A stretch of DNA of 64,000 nucleotides, from the NCBI GenBank assembly GCA_947089425.1, contig CAMUKG010000001.1:186001-250000 (forward strand), given 5' to 3'. The notes below the pieces were generated by a model, which saw only the letters and a program-made list of their open reading frames with translations, made no database searches and was not told the origin of the DNA. The DNA comes from an uncultured Clostridia bacterium. Lineage in GTDB: Bacteria; Bacillota; Clostridia; Christensenellales; Pumilibacteraceae. A program made the position numbers and the translations under genes. This document shows, piece by piece, positions 1 to 9,864 of this stretch (the first letter of the stretch is position 1; each line of letters opens with the position of its first letter).

Positions 1-1
1 C

Positions 2-1051
2 GATTGCGAATTGGAAGTCGGGCGTAGCAGGTATCTCGTTAAAAACTATGCCCCCGTTCAAGAAAACGAAATTATAGCCGCACTTGGCACCGTGTTCGGA
101 ATCCACTCCATGAGCATAGCGGTTTGTGTGCCAAACGACTATGAAACGCTTGAAAAACATGTGATTTCGACGGCACCCGCATCGGGAACTTTCAGAGTAA
201 GCGTAAATCGCGGCGACAAACGCTACCCCATAAATTCAATAACGCTTTCCGCAAAACTCGGTGAAGCGATTTTACGGGCAAATTCGAATTTGAGCGTCGA
301 CTTACACAATCCGCGCAACACGGTTTGGGTTGACGTGCGCGAAAACGGAACAGCATATATTTACTGCAAAATAATCGACGGCTTAGGCGGAATGCCGGTA
401 GGAAGCGCGGGAAGAGGACTTTTGTTGCTATCGGGCGGCATAGACAGCCCCGTCGCGGGTTATATGATGGCAAAGCGGGGAATGAGCTTCGACGTTTTAC
501 ATTTTCATTCTTATCCTTACACAAGTGAACAGGCAAAAAACAAAGTTATGAAGCTTGCCTCGATTTTAAAAGATTATTGCGGAAAAATACGAATGTATTC
601 AATTTCCGCCACCAAAATACAAGAAGCTATTCACAAGTGTTGCTCCGATTCGTATATGATTACAATATTACGAAGATTTATGATGCGACTTGCCGAAAAA
701 ACGGCGCAAAAACTCGAATGCGGTTGCATAATTAACGGAGAAAGCTTGGGGCAAGTAGCCAGCCAAACACTCGAAAGCATAACCGTTACAAACGATACAG
801 TAAAAACAATGCCCGTATTCCGACCTCTTATAGGCATGGATAAGCAAGAAATTATAAACATATCCGAAAAAATGGGCACCTACGAAACTTCGATTCTTCC
901 TTACGAAGACTGTTGCACGGTATTTTTACCCGAAAGTCCCGTAACGCGTCCCACAATCGCAAAAACAAAAGAGGAAGAAAACAAAATTTTAAATTATAAC
1001 GAATTATTAAGCGAGGCTTTCGACAATCTCGAACTCGTCAAAATCTTCTGA
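2..1051 (+). CDS. thiI: tRNA 4-thiouridine synthase ThiI (5' end outside window)
   Basis: ThiI adenylates tRNA uridine 8 and transfers sulfur to it, giving 4-thiouridine; it can also feed sulfur to thiamine synthesis. The reading frame is open to the first base, so the N-terminal part is missing. What remains is the rest of the THUMP RNA-binding domain, then the PP-loop ATP-pyrophosphatase domain with SGGIDSP at nt 431-451. A Cys-Cys pair at nt 911-916, in a PYEDCC context, matches the position of the catalytic cysteine. The protein stops shortly after this point, so it has no C-terminal rhodanese domain; this is the usual short Gram-positive form, in which a dedicated cysteine desulfurase supplies the sulfur. 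Its 3' end overlaps the convergent PBP gene by 45 bases. Confidence 0.95.
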   Translation, partial: DCELEVGRSRYLVKNYAPVQENEIIAALGTVFGIHSMSIAVCVPNDYETLEKHVISTAPASGTFRVSVNRGDKRYPINSITLSAKLGEAILRANSNLSVDLHNPRNTVWVDVRENGTAYIYCKIIDGLGGMPVGSAGRGLLLLSGGIDSPVAGYMMAKRGMSFDVLHFHSYPYTSEQAKNKVMKLASILKDYCGKIRMYSISATKIQEAIHKCCSDSYMITILRRFMMRLAEKTAQKLECGCIINGESLGQVASQTLESITVTNDTVKTMPVFRPLIGMDKQEIINISEKMGTYETSILPYEDCCTVFLPESPVTRPTIAKTKEEENKILNYNELLSEAFDNLELVKIF

Positions 1052-3004
1052 AAAATTATTAAATTCGAAAGGCAACTCGGGATAAGAGTATTTAGCGGGA
1101 AGATTGCTCTTTGAAAAATACGAATCCGCACAATAGCGTTTCGGAAGTTCGGGCGATGCAAGATAAACTATTCCTTCATCAAGCAGTTTTTTATTGTCGA
1201 ACGCAAGTTTTTCAACAGTATCCGGAACCTTGAATTTGCTATTATCGTTTAAAATTTCGAGAATCTTTTTAACTACCGCCGCAGGTTCTCTTCCGCCGTA
1301 AATATTTTTTCCATCGCCGTCGTTACCGAACCACGCCGCAACGGTATAACGAGGAGTATACGCAATACAATAGGCATCGCAATTTTTGTCGCCGCGTTCA
1401 ACCGTACCCGTTTTTGCCGCAACATTATTAAAACCTTTTAATTTTTTGGCAGTGCCGCTTTCGGCGCACTTCATAAGCATATCGGTTAACAGAAAAGCTG
1501 TATCCGTTCTCACAGCGCGAACTTCTTCCGCGCTTTTTTTATTGCACACCGCCTTTCCGTCCAACGATATAGTGCGTACGTATCCATTATTTTTATAAAC
1601 GCCTCCTCTCGCAAGGGTAGCGTATGCGTCCGCAAGACTTTTAAGCGTGACGCCCTCGTTCATTCCGCCAAGAGACACGGCAAGTCCCGTATCTTTATCC
1701 GAAAACTTCAAACCGAATTTCGTAGCCACAGCTTTCGAATAGGGCAGACCGCACATGTCGGTAAGCTTAACGGCGGGCACGTTCAGCGAATATTTTAAAC
1801 TATCGGCAACGGTAACGGTTCCGTAATAGGTATCACCGAAATTTTTGGGCTCATAGCCGTCGAAATTTGTTTTTTCGTCTTTAATCACAGATACGGGAAA
1901 CACAGATTTCTTTTCGAGCGCGGGCGCATAGCTTACAAACGGTTTTATAGCCGAACCTGGTTGCCTTAACAAAGTAGGAGTGCCGCACACATTGCCTAAG
2001 TCGCATTTTATCTCCGACGCAACGTTATCAACCACGACAACCCGCACATTATAACTTTCACTTAGTAGTATGTCTGACACACTACTATAAATTGCGTTAA
2101 AAGTTTTCTTATCAATGTTCGCCGTTATGCTCGGTTTCTTTTCAAAAACTTCTTCGGGCAAGCAGTCGAGCATTTCCGCAGTTTCACAAATAACATTTTC
2201 CAAGTAAATAGCGAGCGGATTTTCGCGCGGCTTATTTGCTTTAAGAACTTTTTTCTTTTCAATTTCAGCTTCCTCTTTCGTCAGCTTGTCGTTATCCGCC
2301 ATTCTCGATAAAACAATGTTGCGCCGCTTTACAGCCTGTGCAGGATTGGTTACGGGATTAAAGCGGAAGGGATTGTTTATTATTCCCGCAAGAGTCGCGC
2401 TTTCGGCAACGTCAAGTTGCGACACTTCTTTATTAAAGTAAGCGCGAGCTGCCTGACCTATACCGTATACGTTATTTCCAAAATATAAAACGTTTAAATA
2501 CGCTTCCAAAATTTCGTTTTTGGAGTATTCTTTTTCAAGTTGCTTAGCGAGCCTTATTTCCTGAAACTTTCTCGTAAACGTTTTTTCGTTTGACAAATGC
2601 GTATTTTTTATAAGTTGTTGCGTAATAGTCGAAGCGCCTTCTTTAAACTCAAACGATAAAATGTTGTTTTTTGCGGCTCCAAACATACGAATATAATCAA
2701 CGCCGCCGTGCGAATAAAAACGTTTGTCTTCTATGCTCACAAAAGCGTCTTTCGTATGCTCGGGAATTTCGCTCAACGCGGTGTAAACTCTGTTTTTACT
2801 GTATATACCGTCGACAAGAATTTTACCGTCTGAATCGTAAACGGTTACGGTTTGACGTATTCTGTTTAACTTGTTTATATCGAGCTCGCGCCAACCGAAC
2901 AACTTAATGGAAGGGTTGGTGAGAACAAAAAAAGCTATGCAAACGACAGACAAAATTGCCGCCATCGCAATACTTATTCCTATCAACCAACGTTTTGCTT
3001 TCAT
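1007..3004 (-). CDS. Class A penicillin-binding protein (transglycosylase/transpeptidase)
   Basis: This bifunctional peptidoglycan synthase polymerises lipid II and crosslinks the stem peptides outside the membrane. It has a short basic N-terminus and one membrane anchor (about residues 6-27). The GT51 transglycosylase domain follows, with EDKRFYSHGG (catalytic Glu about 92) and GASTITQQL. The transpeptidase domain carries SAIK (SxxK, nucleophile about 350), SLN (SxN) and KTGT (about 531). About 665 residues is normal for PBP1a-like proteins. I place the start at the ATG at 3004, which has an AGGA site 10-11 bases upstream and begins directly before the membrane helix. An ATG at 3037 in the same frame has no ribosome-binding site. 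The gene is divergent from miaB and convergent with thiI, overlapping its end. Confidence 0.93.
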   Translation of the reverse strand: MKAKRWLIGISIAMAAILSVVCIAFFVLTNPSIKLFGWRELDINKLNRIRQTVTVYDSDGKILVDGIYSKNRVYTALSEIPEHTKDAFVSIEDKRFYSHGGVDYIRMFGAAKNNILSFEFKEGASTITQQLIKNTHLSNEKTFTRKFQEIRLAKQLEKEYSKNEILEAYLNVLYFGNNVYGIGQAARAYFNKEVSQLDVAESATLAGIINNPFRFNPVTNPAQAVKRRNIVLSRMADNDKLTKEEAEIEKKKVLKANKPRENPLAIYLENVICETAEMLDCLPEEVFEKKPSITANIDKKTFNAIYSSVSDILLSESYNVRVVVVDNVASEIKCDLGNVCGTPTLLRQPGSAIKPFVSYAPALEKKSVFPVSVIKDEKTNFDGYEPKNFGDTYYGTVTVADSLKYSLNVPAVKLTDMCGLPYSKAVATKFGLKFSDKDTGLAVSLGGMNEGVTLKSLADAYATLARGGVYKNNGYVRTISLDGKAVCNKKSAEEVRAVRTDTAFLLTDMLMKCAESGTAKKLKGFNNVAAKTGTVERGDKNCDAYCIAYTPRYTVAAWFGNDGDGKNIYGGREPAAVVKKILEILNDNSKFKVPDTVEKLAFDNKKLLDEGIVYLASPELPKRYCADSYFSKSNLPAKYSYPELPFEFNNFSEDFDEFEIVESLA

Positions 3005-3055
3005 GAAAATAGTATTCCTATATTTATAAAATTCCATACAACCAAGCGTTTTTAC

Positions 3056-3084
3056 TATACATTTTTTGAATTTTCCATTATAAT
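3056..3084 (+). promoter_or_regulatory. Possible promoter for the miaB-mutS-mutL-miaA operon
   Basis: A perfect TATAAT lies at 3079-3084, with TATACA (four of six consensus bases) 17 bases upstream at 3056-3061. The predicted transcript would start only about 9 bases before the miaB ATG, right at the GGAGG ribosome-binding site (3091-3095). That leader is very short, so the real start may differ. Confidence 0.3.
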
Positions 3085-3099
3085 AGTTACGGAGGTTTT

Positions 3100-4407
3100 A
3101 TGAGTAGCACATACAAAATCATAACATACGGCTGTCAGATGAACGTTCACGAGTCCGAAAAGATAGCGGGTATGCTTGAAAGCGAAGGTTTGACCCCAGC
3201 AGAAGAAGCCGAAATAGCCGACGTTATTGTGCTAAACACCTGTTGCGTGCGCGAAAGCGCCGAAACTCGCGTTCTCGGGAATCTCGGCATTTTAAAAAAA
3301 GCAAAAGAGCGAAAGCCCGACATGAAAATAATCGTTTGCGGTTGCATGACGCAGGCGGAAGGCGTTGCCGAAAAATTAAAAAAACGTTGTCCTTTCATTA
3401 ACGCGATTATAGGCACGCATAATTTAAACAAAATACCAGTTTTATTGCGTGCCTACGATAAAAAAACTCAAATCGAAATCACCGAAGAACAAGGCATAAA
3501 CGAAAAGATTCCCATAGCTCGAACTTCGGGCATTAACGCATGGGTAAATATAATGTACGGTTGCAATAATTTTTGTTCTTACTGTATTGTGCCGTATGTT
3601 CGGGGCAGAGAGCGAAGCCGAGAAAAGAAAAATATAATTTCCGACGTAAAACAACTAATTAACGACGGATACAAACAAATAACTCTGCTCGGGCAAAACG
3701 TCAATTCATACGGAAACGACCTAAACGGGAAAACCGAAAATTTTCCATCTCTTTTGCGCGATTTATCCGCTTTGGACGGCAAGTTCAGAATAAAATTTAT
3801 GACTTCCCACCCAAAAGATATTCTTATCGAAACGGCAGATGCAATCGCCGAAAGCGACAAACTTTCGCGTTTTGTTCACATGCCCGCGCAATCGGGAAGC
3901 GACAGAATTTTGCGTTTAATGAACCGCAAATACACTTCCGCAGAATATTTGGCAAAAATCGATATGCTGAAAAGCAAACTACCCGACGTAGGACTGTCGG
4001 GGGATATAATGGTAGGATTCCCAACCGAAACGGAAGATGATTTTTCGGACACGTTAAAGATTGTAACTGCAACCGAATACAATAACCTTTACACATTTAT
4101 ATACTCGCGTCGCAGCGGCACGCCTGCCGCCGTTATGGAAGGACAAGTTCCGATTTCGGATAAAAAGCGCCGCATACGCGAACTTATAGACTTGCAATTT
4201 GCAATAGGAAATCGCCTTGCAGAAAAATGCGTCGGCAACACATACGAAGTTTTATGCACCGAGTATAAAAACGGAAAAATAATAGGCGAGACCAATTGCG
4301 GCAAAGCCGTTACACTCGCGGGCAACAAGGAACTTATAGGAAAATTCATAAACGTAAGAATTACGGAAAATAAAAATTCCAAACTATACGGAGTAAACAC
4401 ATTATGA
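3100..4407 (+). CDS. miaB: tRNA-2-methylthio-N6-dimethylallyladenosine synthase MiaB
   Basis: This radical-SAM methylthiotransferase adds the 2-methylthio group to i6A37 in tRNAs reading UNN codons, acting after MiaA. The N-terminal UPF0004 domain supplies the auxiliary 4Fe-4S ligands in YGCQMN, NTCCVRE and CGCM. The radical-SAM cluster motif CNNFCSYC sits at residues 155-162, and a TRAM RNA-binding domain fills the last 60 or so residues. The 435-residue length is standard. A GGAGG site lies 5 bases before the ATG. It is first in a plus-strand operon; its TGA overlaps the mutS ATG (ATGA). The substrate-forming enzyme MiaA is encoded three genes downstream. Confidence 0.97.
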   Translation: MSSTYKIITYGCQMNVHESEKIAGMLESEGLTPAEEAEIADVIVLNTCCVRESAETRVLGNLGILKKAKERKPDMKIIVCGCMTQAEGVAEKLKKRCPFINAIIGTHNLNKIPVLLRAYDKKTQIEITEEQGINEKIPIARTSGINAWVNIMYGCNNFCSYCIVPYVRGRERSREKKNIISDVKQLINDGYKQITLLGQNVNSYGNDLNGKTENFPSLLRDLSALDGKFRIKFMTSHPKDILIETADAIAESDKLSRFVHMPAQSGSDRILRLMNRKYTSAEYLAKIDMLKSKLPDVGLSGDIMVGFPTETEDDFSDTLKIVTATEYNNLYTFIYSRRSGTPAAVMEGQVPISDKKRRIRELIDLQFAIGNRLAEKCVGNTYEVLCTEYKNGKIIGETNCGKAVTLAGNKELIGKFINVRITENKNSKLYGVNTL

Positions 4408-7115
4408 GCAACAAAAGAGACGACGCGCAATCATTGCTACTGACAACGGAAAACGTTAACAGAAACGCCGTTTCAGGCATGATGAAAGCATATTTAGACC
4501 TCAAAAGAGAGCATAAGGAATATATAATTTTATATCGCTTAGGCGATTTTTACGAAATGTTCTTCGAAGATGCCGTACTGATAAGCCGCGAACTCGAGCT
4601 CACTCTCACAAGGCGCAATTGCGGATTAAAATATCCCGCTCCGATGTGCGGAGTTCCTCATCATGCTGTCGACACATACATAGCCCGCTTAATTCAAAAA
4701 GGCTACAAAGTGCTGATTTGCGAACAAAGCGACAAAACCGACGAAAAAGGGTTGGTAGTAAGAGAAGTGAACAGAATAGTAACGCCGGGCACGGTTACGG
4801 AAAGCAACATGCTCACGGAAGACAAAAACAACTATATTGCGGGAATTTACTATCACGATAATGCAGTGGGAATATCTTGGGCGGATATCTCGACGGGAGA
4901 ATTCAATCATACATATTTCAATGCGCAAATCGCGTCGGGCTTAAACGATATTTTAGCAAGGATAGAGCCCGCCGAAATAATTTGCAACGAAGAAATGTTT
5001 GCCGAAAGCCTAAATCTTTCGATAGTTAAATTCGGAGGAGTGTGTCCGTTCACCGCTTACGACGAATCCGCATTCGAATTTGAAAAAGCTTTAACCGCAT
5101 TAAAAGCAATATTACCGCCCGAAAACGTCGCGGCAATAAAAAACGAACACAGTATTCGAGCGGCAGGCGCTCTTTTAACGTATATAGAAAATATGCAAAA
5201 ACGCGCCATAGGAAACATAAACACAATAACAAAAGACGAATCTGATAAACATTTGGTAATCAATTCGAACGCGAGAAGCACTCTCGAACTCACAAAATCG
5301 CTTTCGAATTCCAAAAACGCGTCTTCTGGCTCTCTAATGTGGTGTCTTAACAGAACCAAAACGGGTATGGGCGCACGCATGTTGCGCAAATGGCTCGAAA
5401 CTCCCGAAATCGACACCGAGCTCATAAATATGCGTCTCGATTTTGTGGAACAACTTTCAAAAATGACTGTTGAACGCAAAAAATTGCAAAACACATTGAG
5501 TGGTGTGTATGACATAGAACGCCTTACGGCACGTTTGACTCACGGAAAAATGGAACCTGACGATTTTTTATCGCTCGGAGGCTCTTTGAGTAACATTGCA
5601 CCGTTACGAGAACAGTTACAATCATTTACTTGCGAACTTGCTCAAAGTATTTGCAAAAATCTTCCGGAGTTTACCGAAGAATGTGACCTAATATTTTCTG
5701 CAATACGAATAAAGAAAGAGACGGAAGACGAGGAAGAGGAAGAAGATGAAAAACAAAAAGAAAACAAACGAACTATCAAAAAGAAAAATGAGAATAAAAT
5801 CGAGCGCATTTTTAATACAGGTTACGACGCGAACGCCGATAAATTCGAAAGCCTGATAAAAAACAGCAATCAATCATTACAGCGAATAGTATCCGAAGAA
5901 AAAGAAGAAACAGGAATCAAGGGACTTAAAATAGGCTTTAACAATGTGTTCGGCTATTATATAGAAGTTCCGAGTTCTCAAATCCATATGGTTCCTTATC
6001 GCTATACACGAAAACAAACCGTAGCCTCAGGTGAAAGATATATAACCGAAGAGCTTAAACACTTAGAAGAAGAAATACTCAATGCCGCCGACAACTTAGA
6101 AAAAAGAGAAGCCCGGCTTTATATCGAACTAACGCAAAAAATTGCATCGCGTCACGAAAAATATCAAAACGCGGCTAAATATATCGCTATGCTCGATTGT
6201 CTTGTGTCATTCGCTGCGGTAGCGAAAGAAAACAATTACGTTAAGCCGATTGTTAATAACGGGAAAACAATCAGAATCACCGAAGGCAGACATCCCGTAG
6301 TCGAAAGACTGCTTAAAGACGAGGAATTCGTTCCAAACAACACGTTTATAGATTCTAACGAAAATAAAATCATGTTAATTACGGGCCCCAACATGGCGGG
6401 CAAAAGTATTTACATGAAACAAGTTGCGCTAATAACGATAATGGCGCAAATAGGTAGTTTTGTACCCGCAAATTCCGCCGAAATCGGAGTTGTGGATAAA
6501 ATATTCACAAGAGTGGGGGCTAACGACGATTTAGCTTCGGGACGTAGCACATTTATGGTTGAAATGTCGGAAGTTTCTTACATTCTCGAAAACGCAACCG
6601 ACAATTCACTGATTCTTATGGACGAAATCGGAAGGGGCACGTCAACGTTCGACGGTTTGAGCCTCGCCAAAGCGATTATAGAGCATCTTTCGCAAAACTT
6701 AAATGCTAAAGTATTGTTCTCTACGCACTATCATGAATTGACAGACCTCGAAGAACAGCTATCGGGCATTAAAAATTATAAACTCACAGTAAAAGAAGCG
6801 AATAACACCATAGTTTTTCTGAGAAAAGTAATGCGGGGAAGCGCCAACCGCAGTTTCGGAATAGAAGTTGCAAGCCTATCGGGACTGCCGAGTGAAATAG
6901 TCGCACGCGCAAAAACTATTCTAAAACAACTTGAAAGCTCGGACTTACGTAGTGAATCCACCGCAGCGGGAAAACAAATATCGCTGTTTGTTCCCGACGG
7001 AAAAACTCACGAAATAGCAAAGATTTTACAGGAACTCGATACCGACAACATAACTCCGCGCACTGCGTTGGATATTTTAAACGACTTAAAAGAAAAGGCG
7101 ACTATAAATGAGTAA
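4404..7115 (+). CDS. mutS: DNA mismatch repair protein MutS
   Basis: MutS recognises mispairs and small loops, then clamps onto DNA and recruits MutL. The mismatch-contacting GDFYEMF motif is near the N-terminus (about residues 48-54). The Walker A motif GPNMAGKS is at about 661-668, followed by MDEIGRGTSTFDG and the STHYHEL switch region, and a C-terminal dimerisation helix. The 903-residue protein is slightly longer than usual (850-870). The excess is a run of Glu and Lys at about residues 436-466 in the lever region, where relatives carry a short turn rich in proline and glycine. The start overlaps the miaB stop by 4 bases and the end overlaps mutL by 8, so translation is probably coupled. 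Confidence 0.97.
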   Translation: MSNKRDDAQSLLLTTENVNRNAVSGMMKAYLDLKREHKEYIILYRLGDFYEMFFEDAVLISRELELTLTRRNCGLKYPAPMCGVPHHAVDTYIARLIQKGYKVLICEQSDKTDEKGLVVREVNRIVTPGTVTESNMLTEDKNNYIAGIYYHDNAVGISWADISTGEFNHTYFNAQIASGLNDILARIEPAEIICNEEMFAESLNLSIVKFGGVCPFTAYDESAFEFEKALTALKAILPPENVAAIKNEHSIRAAGALLTYIENMQKRAIGNINTITKDESDKHLVINSNARSTLELTKSLSNSKNASSGSLMWCLNRTKTGMGARMLRKWLETPEIDTELINMRLDFVEQLSKMTVERKKLQNTLSGVYDIERLTARLTHGKMEPDDFLSLGGSLSNIAPLREQLQSFTCELAQSICKNLPEFTEECDLIFSAIRIKKETEDEEEEEDEKQKENKRTIKKKNENKIERIFNTGYDANADKFESLIKNSNQSLQRIVSEEKEETGIKGLKIGFNNVFGYYIEVPSSQIHMVPYRYTRKQTVASGERYITEELKHLEEEILNAADNLEKREARLYIELTQKIASRHEKYQNAAKYIAMLDCLVSFAAVAKENNYVKPIVNNGKTIRITEGRHPVVERLLKDEEFVPNNTFIDSNENKIMLITGPNMAGKSIYMKQVALITIMAQIGSFVPANSAEIGVVDKIFTRVGANDDLASGRSTFMVEMSEVSYILENATDNSLILMDEIGRGTSTFDGLSLAKAIIEHLSQNLNAKVLFSTHYHELTDLEEQLSGIKNYKLTVKEANNTIVFLRKVMRGSANRSFGIEVASLSGLPSEIVARAKTILKQLESSDLRSESTAAGKQISLFVPDGKTHEIAKILQELDTDNITPRTALDILNDLKEKATINE

Positions 7116-8943
7116 AATAAATATTCTCGACAGCTCGGTATTTAACCGAATAGCGGCAGGCGAGGTAGTGGAAAATCCGAAATCGATAATTAAGGAACTT
7201 GTCGAAAACAGCATAGACTCGGGAGCAAATTCAATTACCGTAGAAATTCGCGGCGGAGGAATAGAATATATTTGCGTAACCGACAACGGAAAAGGGATAG
7301 AAAAAGAAGATTTGCCTATCGCTTTTATGCCTCACGCAACAAGCAAAATAACCAACGTTAAAGACCTTGAAACAATTACAACTTTGGGATTTCGCGGCGA
7401 AGCGTTGCCAAGCATAGCTTCCGTTGCCGAAGTGGAAATGACGTCGCGGACGCAAGGAAACGAACTCGGCTACAAAATAACTCTTATAAACGGTAAAATA
7501 AATAGCGAGGGGGAATGCGGCGCGCCATACGGCACAAAAGTGACGGTTAAAAACCTATTTCTAAACGTTCCCGCGCGAGCAAAATTTCTCAGAAAACCGC
7601 AAATGGAAGAAAGTACTGTAACGGAATTCATAACAAAAATCATACTTGCCAATCCGTTTTTAAAAATAAAATATATAGTAAACCACAACATTGAATTACA
7701 ATCCGACGGCAACGGCATAGAATCTGCAATACTAACTGTATACGGTGAACATTTTTTAAAGAACTTAACTCAAATTTCGCATACTATGCCTGACATATCA
7801 TTGTTTGGATATATATGCAATCCCGATTTTTCTAAGCACAACCGCACATATCAAACCCTAATTGTAAACGGCCGATATATTGTTAACGCCGAAATTTCGT
7901 ATTGTATCCAACAATGCTATCAAAATTATTTAATGAAGCGGCAATTTCCCGTTTATGTTTTGTACTTAAATATACCGTCCGACATGGTAGACGTCAACGT
8001 TCATCCTAATAAGCTCGACGTGCGTTTTGCTAATGAAAAGCGTTTAAAAGGAATAATTTACAACACGATTAAAAATAAGGTCGATGAACTTGCGGTTACT
8101 CCTATTGAGTTTTCTACCGTTACGCAATTTCCCTTTGAAAACAGTTTTGTAGCGGAAGAAGTGGGAACCGAGACGGCGCTAACAAAAATATCCGAAGAGC
8201 CGCGCAGTTTAAGCGAAAAAGCGACGGCTTCAATATCCGAGCCGAATATAATTCGTACAAAATTAAATAATTTTATTCAAAAGGCAAACTTTAACTCAAA
8301 CACTTCGGAAAAAGTTAAACCTAAAATTGCCAAAAACACTCCAACCACAAATTTAAATATTTTTGCCGACTATGAACCGGAATCGCGTTATGCAGGAAAA
8401 CTTTTCAACACTTATCTTTTGGTTGAAAGCGGGGAAAATTTTTATATAATAGACCAACATGCGGCGCACGAAAAATTACTATACGACAAATTGGTTATGC
8501 AAATCGACGAAAGCGAAATTGTGCTTCAAGATTTGTTGATACCGTACATTTTTGACGTCACACCAACCGAAGCGACACTACTTTTCGAAAACCTACCCGA
8601 AATAAATGTATGCGGTTTTAAAATAGACAAATTGAACGGCAATTCGTTTTCATTTTATGCATTACCCGTCTGTTGCTCCGATATGGATTTAAAAAAATTC
8701 GTTTCCATATTACTCACGGACATAACCGAAAAAAAGACGCGTTCCGACTTCATAAAAGAAAGCCTCATGCAAGCGGCATGTAAAAGCGCCGTAAAAGGAG
8801 AAATGGATTTAACCAAAAAAGAAATCGACAGCCTAATCGTAGACATAGAAAAATCGAGGACTGCAAAATTCTGTCCGCACGGACGTCCGACCGTAATTAA
8901 ATTTTCCAAATACGAGTTGGAAAAATTCTTTAAACGTGTATGA
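7108..8943 (+). CDS. mutL: DNA mismatch repair protein MutL (endonuclease type)
   Basis: MutL couples mismatch recognition by MutS to strand incision. The N-terminal GHKL ATPase is complete: RIAAGEVVENP, the ENSIDSGA helix with its catalytic Glu and Asn, TDNGKGI, and TLGFRGEALPSI. The C-terminal domain has the metal-binding nuclease motif DQHAAHE beginning at about residue 449, plus ACKSAVKGE and CPHGRP. This marks it as the nicking MutL of bacteria that lack MutH. The consensus DQHA(X)2E(X)4E ends in Asp here (DQHAAHEKLLYD). The linker (about residues 330-420) is poorly conserved, as usual. It overlaps both mutS and miaA. Confidence 0.97.
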   Translation: MSKINILDSSVFNRIAAGEVVENPKSIIKELVENSIDSGANSITVEIRGGGIEYICVTDNGKGIEKEDLPIAFMPHATSKITNVKDLETITTLGFRGEALPSIASVAEVEMTSRTQGNELGYKITLINGKINSEGECGAPYGTKVTVKNLFLNVPARAKFLRKPQMEESTVTEFITKIILANPFLKIKYIVNHNIELQSDGNGIESAILTVYGEHFLKNLTQISHTMPDISLFGYICNPDFSKHNRTYQTLIVNGRYIVNAEISYCIQQCYQNYLMKRQFPVYVLYLNIPSDMVDVNVHPNKLDVRFANEKRLKGIIYNTIKNKVDELAVTPIEFSTVTQFPFENSFVAEEVGTETALTKISEEPRSLSEKATASISEPNIIRTKLNNFIQKANFNSNTSEKVKPKIAKNTPTTNLNIFADYEPESRYAGKLFNTYLLVESGENFYIIDQHAAHEKLLYDKLVMQIDESEIVLQDLLIPYIFDVTPTEATLLFENLPEINVCGFKIDKLNGNSFSFYALPVCCSDMDLKKFVSILLTDITEKKTRSDFIKESLMQAACKSAVKGEMDLTKKEIDSLIVDIEKSRTAKFCPHGRPTVIKFSKYELEKFFKRV

Positions 8944-9848
8944 ATAAACTTCTTATTATAGGCGGTCCTACCGGGATAGGCAAATCCGAACTCGCCGTTA
9001 GATTAGCGGAACGCTATAATTCCGTAATTGTGAGCGCCGACTCGGCTCAAATTTATAAAGGTATGAACATTGGCACAGGAAAAGTAACCGAAAGCGAAAA
9101 ACACAGTATTTTACATACTATGTTAGACATAATATCGCCCGATGAAGACTATTCGGTTCAAAAATATTATTCCGATGCTACAAAAGTCATAAAAAAACTT
9201 CATAGCGAAAACCGTTTACCAATTGTAGTAGGAGGAACGGGATTATATATAAACGCTTTATTGAACGAGCAAAATTTTGCCGACGCAAAACCGAATTATG
9301 AATTACGCGAACGCCTAAAAGCTATACACAACGAAAAAGGCGCGGAAGAGTTGCACGCAATGCTACAAAAAGAGGATAAAGAATCCGCCGAAAAAATTCC
9401 CGTTAACGACGTAAAACGTACAATACGAGCACTTGAAATTTATTTACAGACAGGCAAATCGAAATCGCAATCCGTTTCGCAAAAACACTGTTCTTACGAT
9501 GTAAAATTTTTTGTTCCCGCAATGGAAAGAGCAAAACTTTACGAAAGAATAAACTCGCGAGTAGACCGAATGTTCGAAGATGGTCTCTATGAAGAAGTTT
9601 GTTCGCTTAAACCGTTTTGGAATTGCCGTAGTATGCAAGCAATCGGATATAAAGAAGTAATTGCCGCTATCAAAGAAAACATAAGCATTTCAGAAACAAA
9701 AGAAGTAATCAAACAAAACTCGCGCAGATATGCAAAACGACAAATTACTTTTTTTAAGTGGATTCGCGCGGAAAAATCTTATGTTTCCGAAATTTATTTT
9801 GATAACATAATAAAAACAACCGATAAATGGCTTAACCACGACTTATAA
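8940..9848 (+). CDS. miaA: tRNA dimethylallyltransferase MiaA
   Basis: MiaA transfers the dimethylallyl group to the N6 of A37 in tRNAs reading UNN codons, making the i6A that MiaB then thiomethylates. Visible motifs are the P-loop GGPTGIGKS at residues 8-16, SADSAQIYKGMNIGTGK (the conserved acceptor-binding Asp and the Q/Y segment), VVGGTGLYI, and AIGYKE. At 302 residues it has the normal length. Its ATG overlaps the mutL TGA by 4 bases. Carrying miaB, mutS, mutL and miaA in one operon joins the two steps of ms2i6A synthesis with mismatch repair, as in many Firmicutes. Confidence 0.97.
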   Translation: MNKLLIIGGPTGIGKSELAVRLAERYNSVIVSADSAQIYKGMNIGTGKVTESEKHSILHTMLDIISPDEDYSVQKYYSDATKVIKKLHSENRLPIVVGGTGLYINALLNEQNFADAKPNYELRERLKAIHNEKGAEELHAMLQKEDKESAEKIPVNDVKRTIRALEIYLQTGKSKSQSVSQKHCSYDVKFFVPAMERAKLYERINSRVDRMFEDGLYEEVCSLKPFWNCRSMQAIGYKEVIAAIKENISISETKEVIKQNSRRYAKRQITFFKWIRAEKSYVSEIYFDNIIKTTDKWLNHDL

Positions 9849-9864
9849 AAACGGAGAACTTTTA

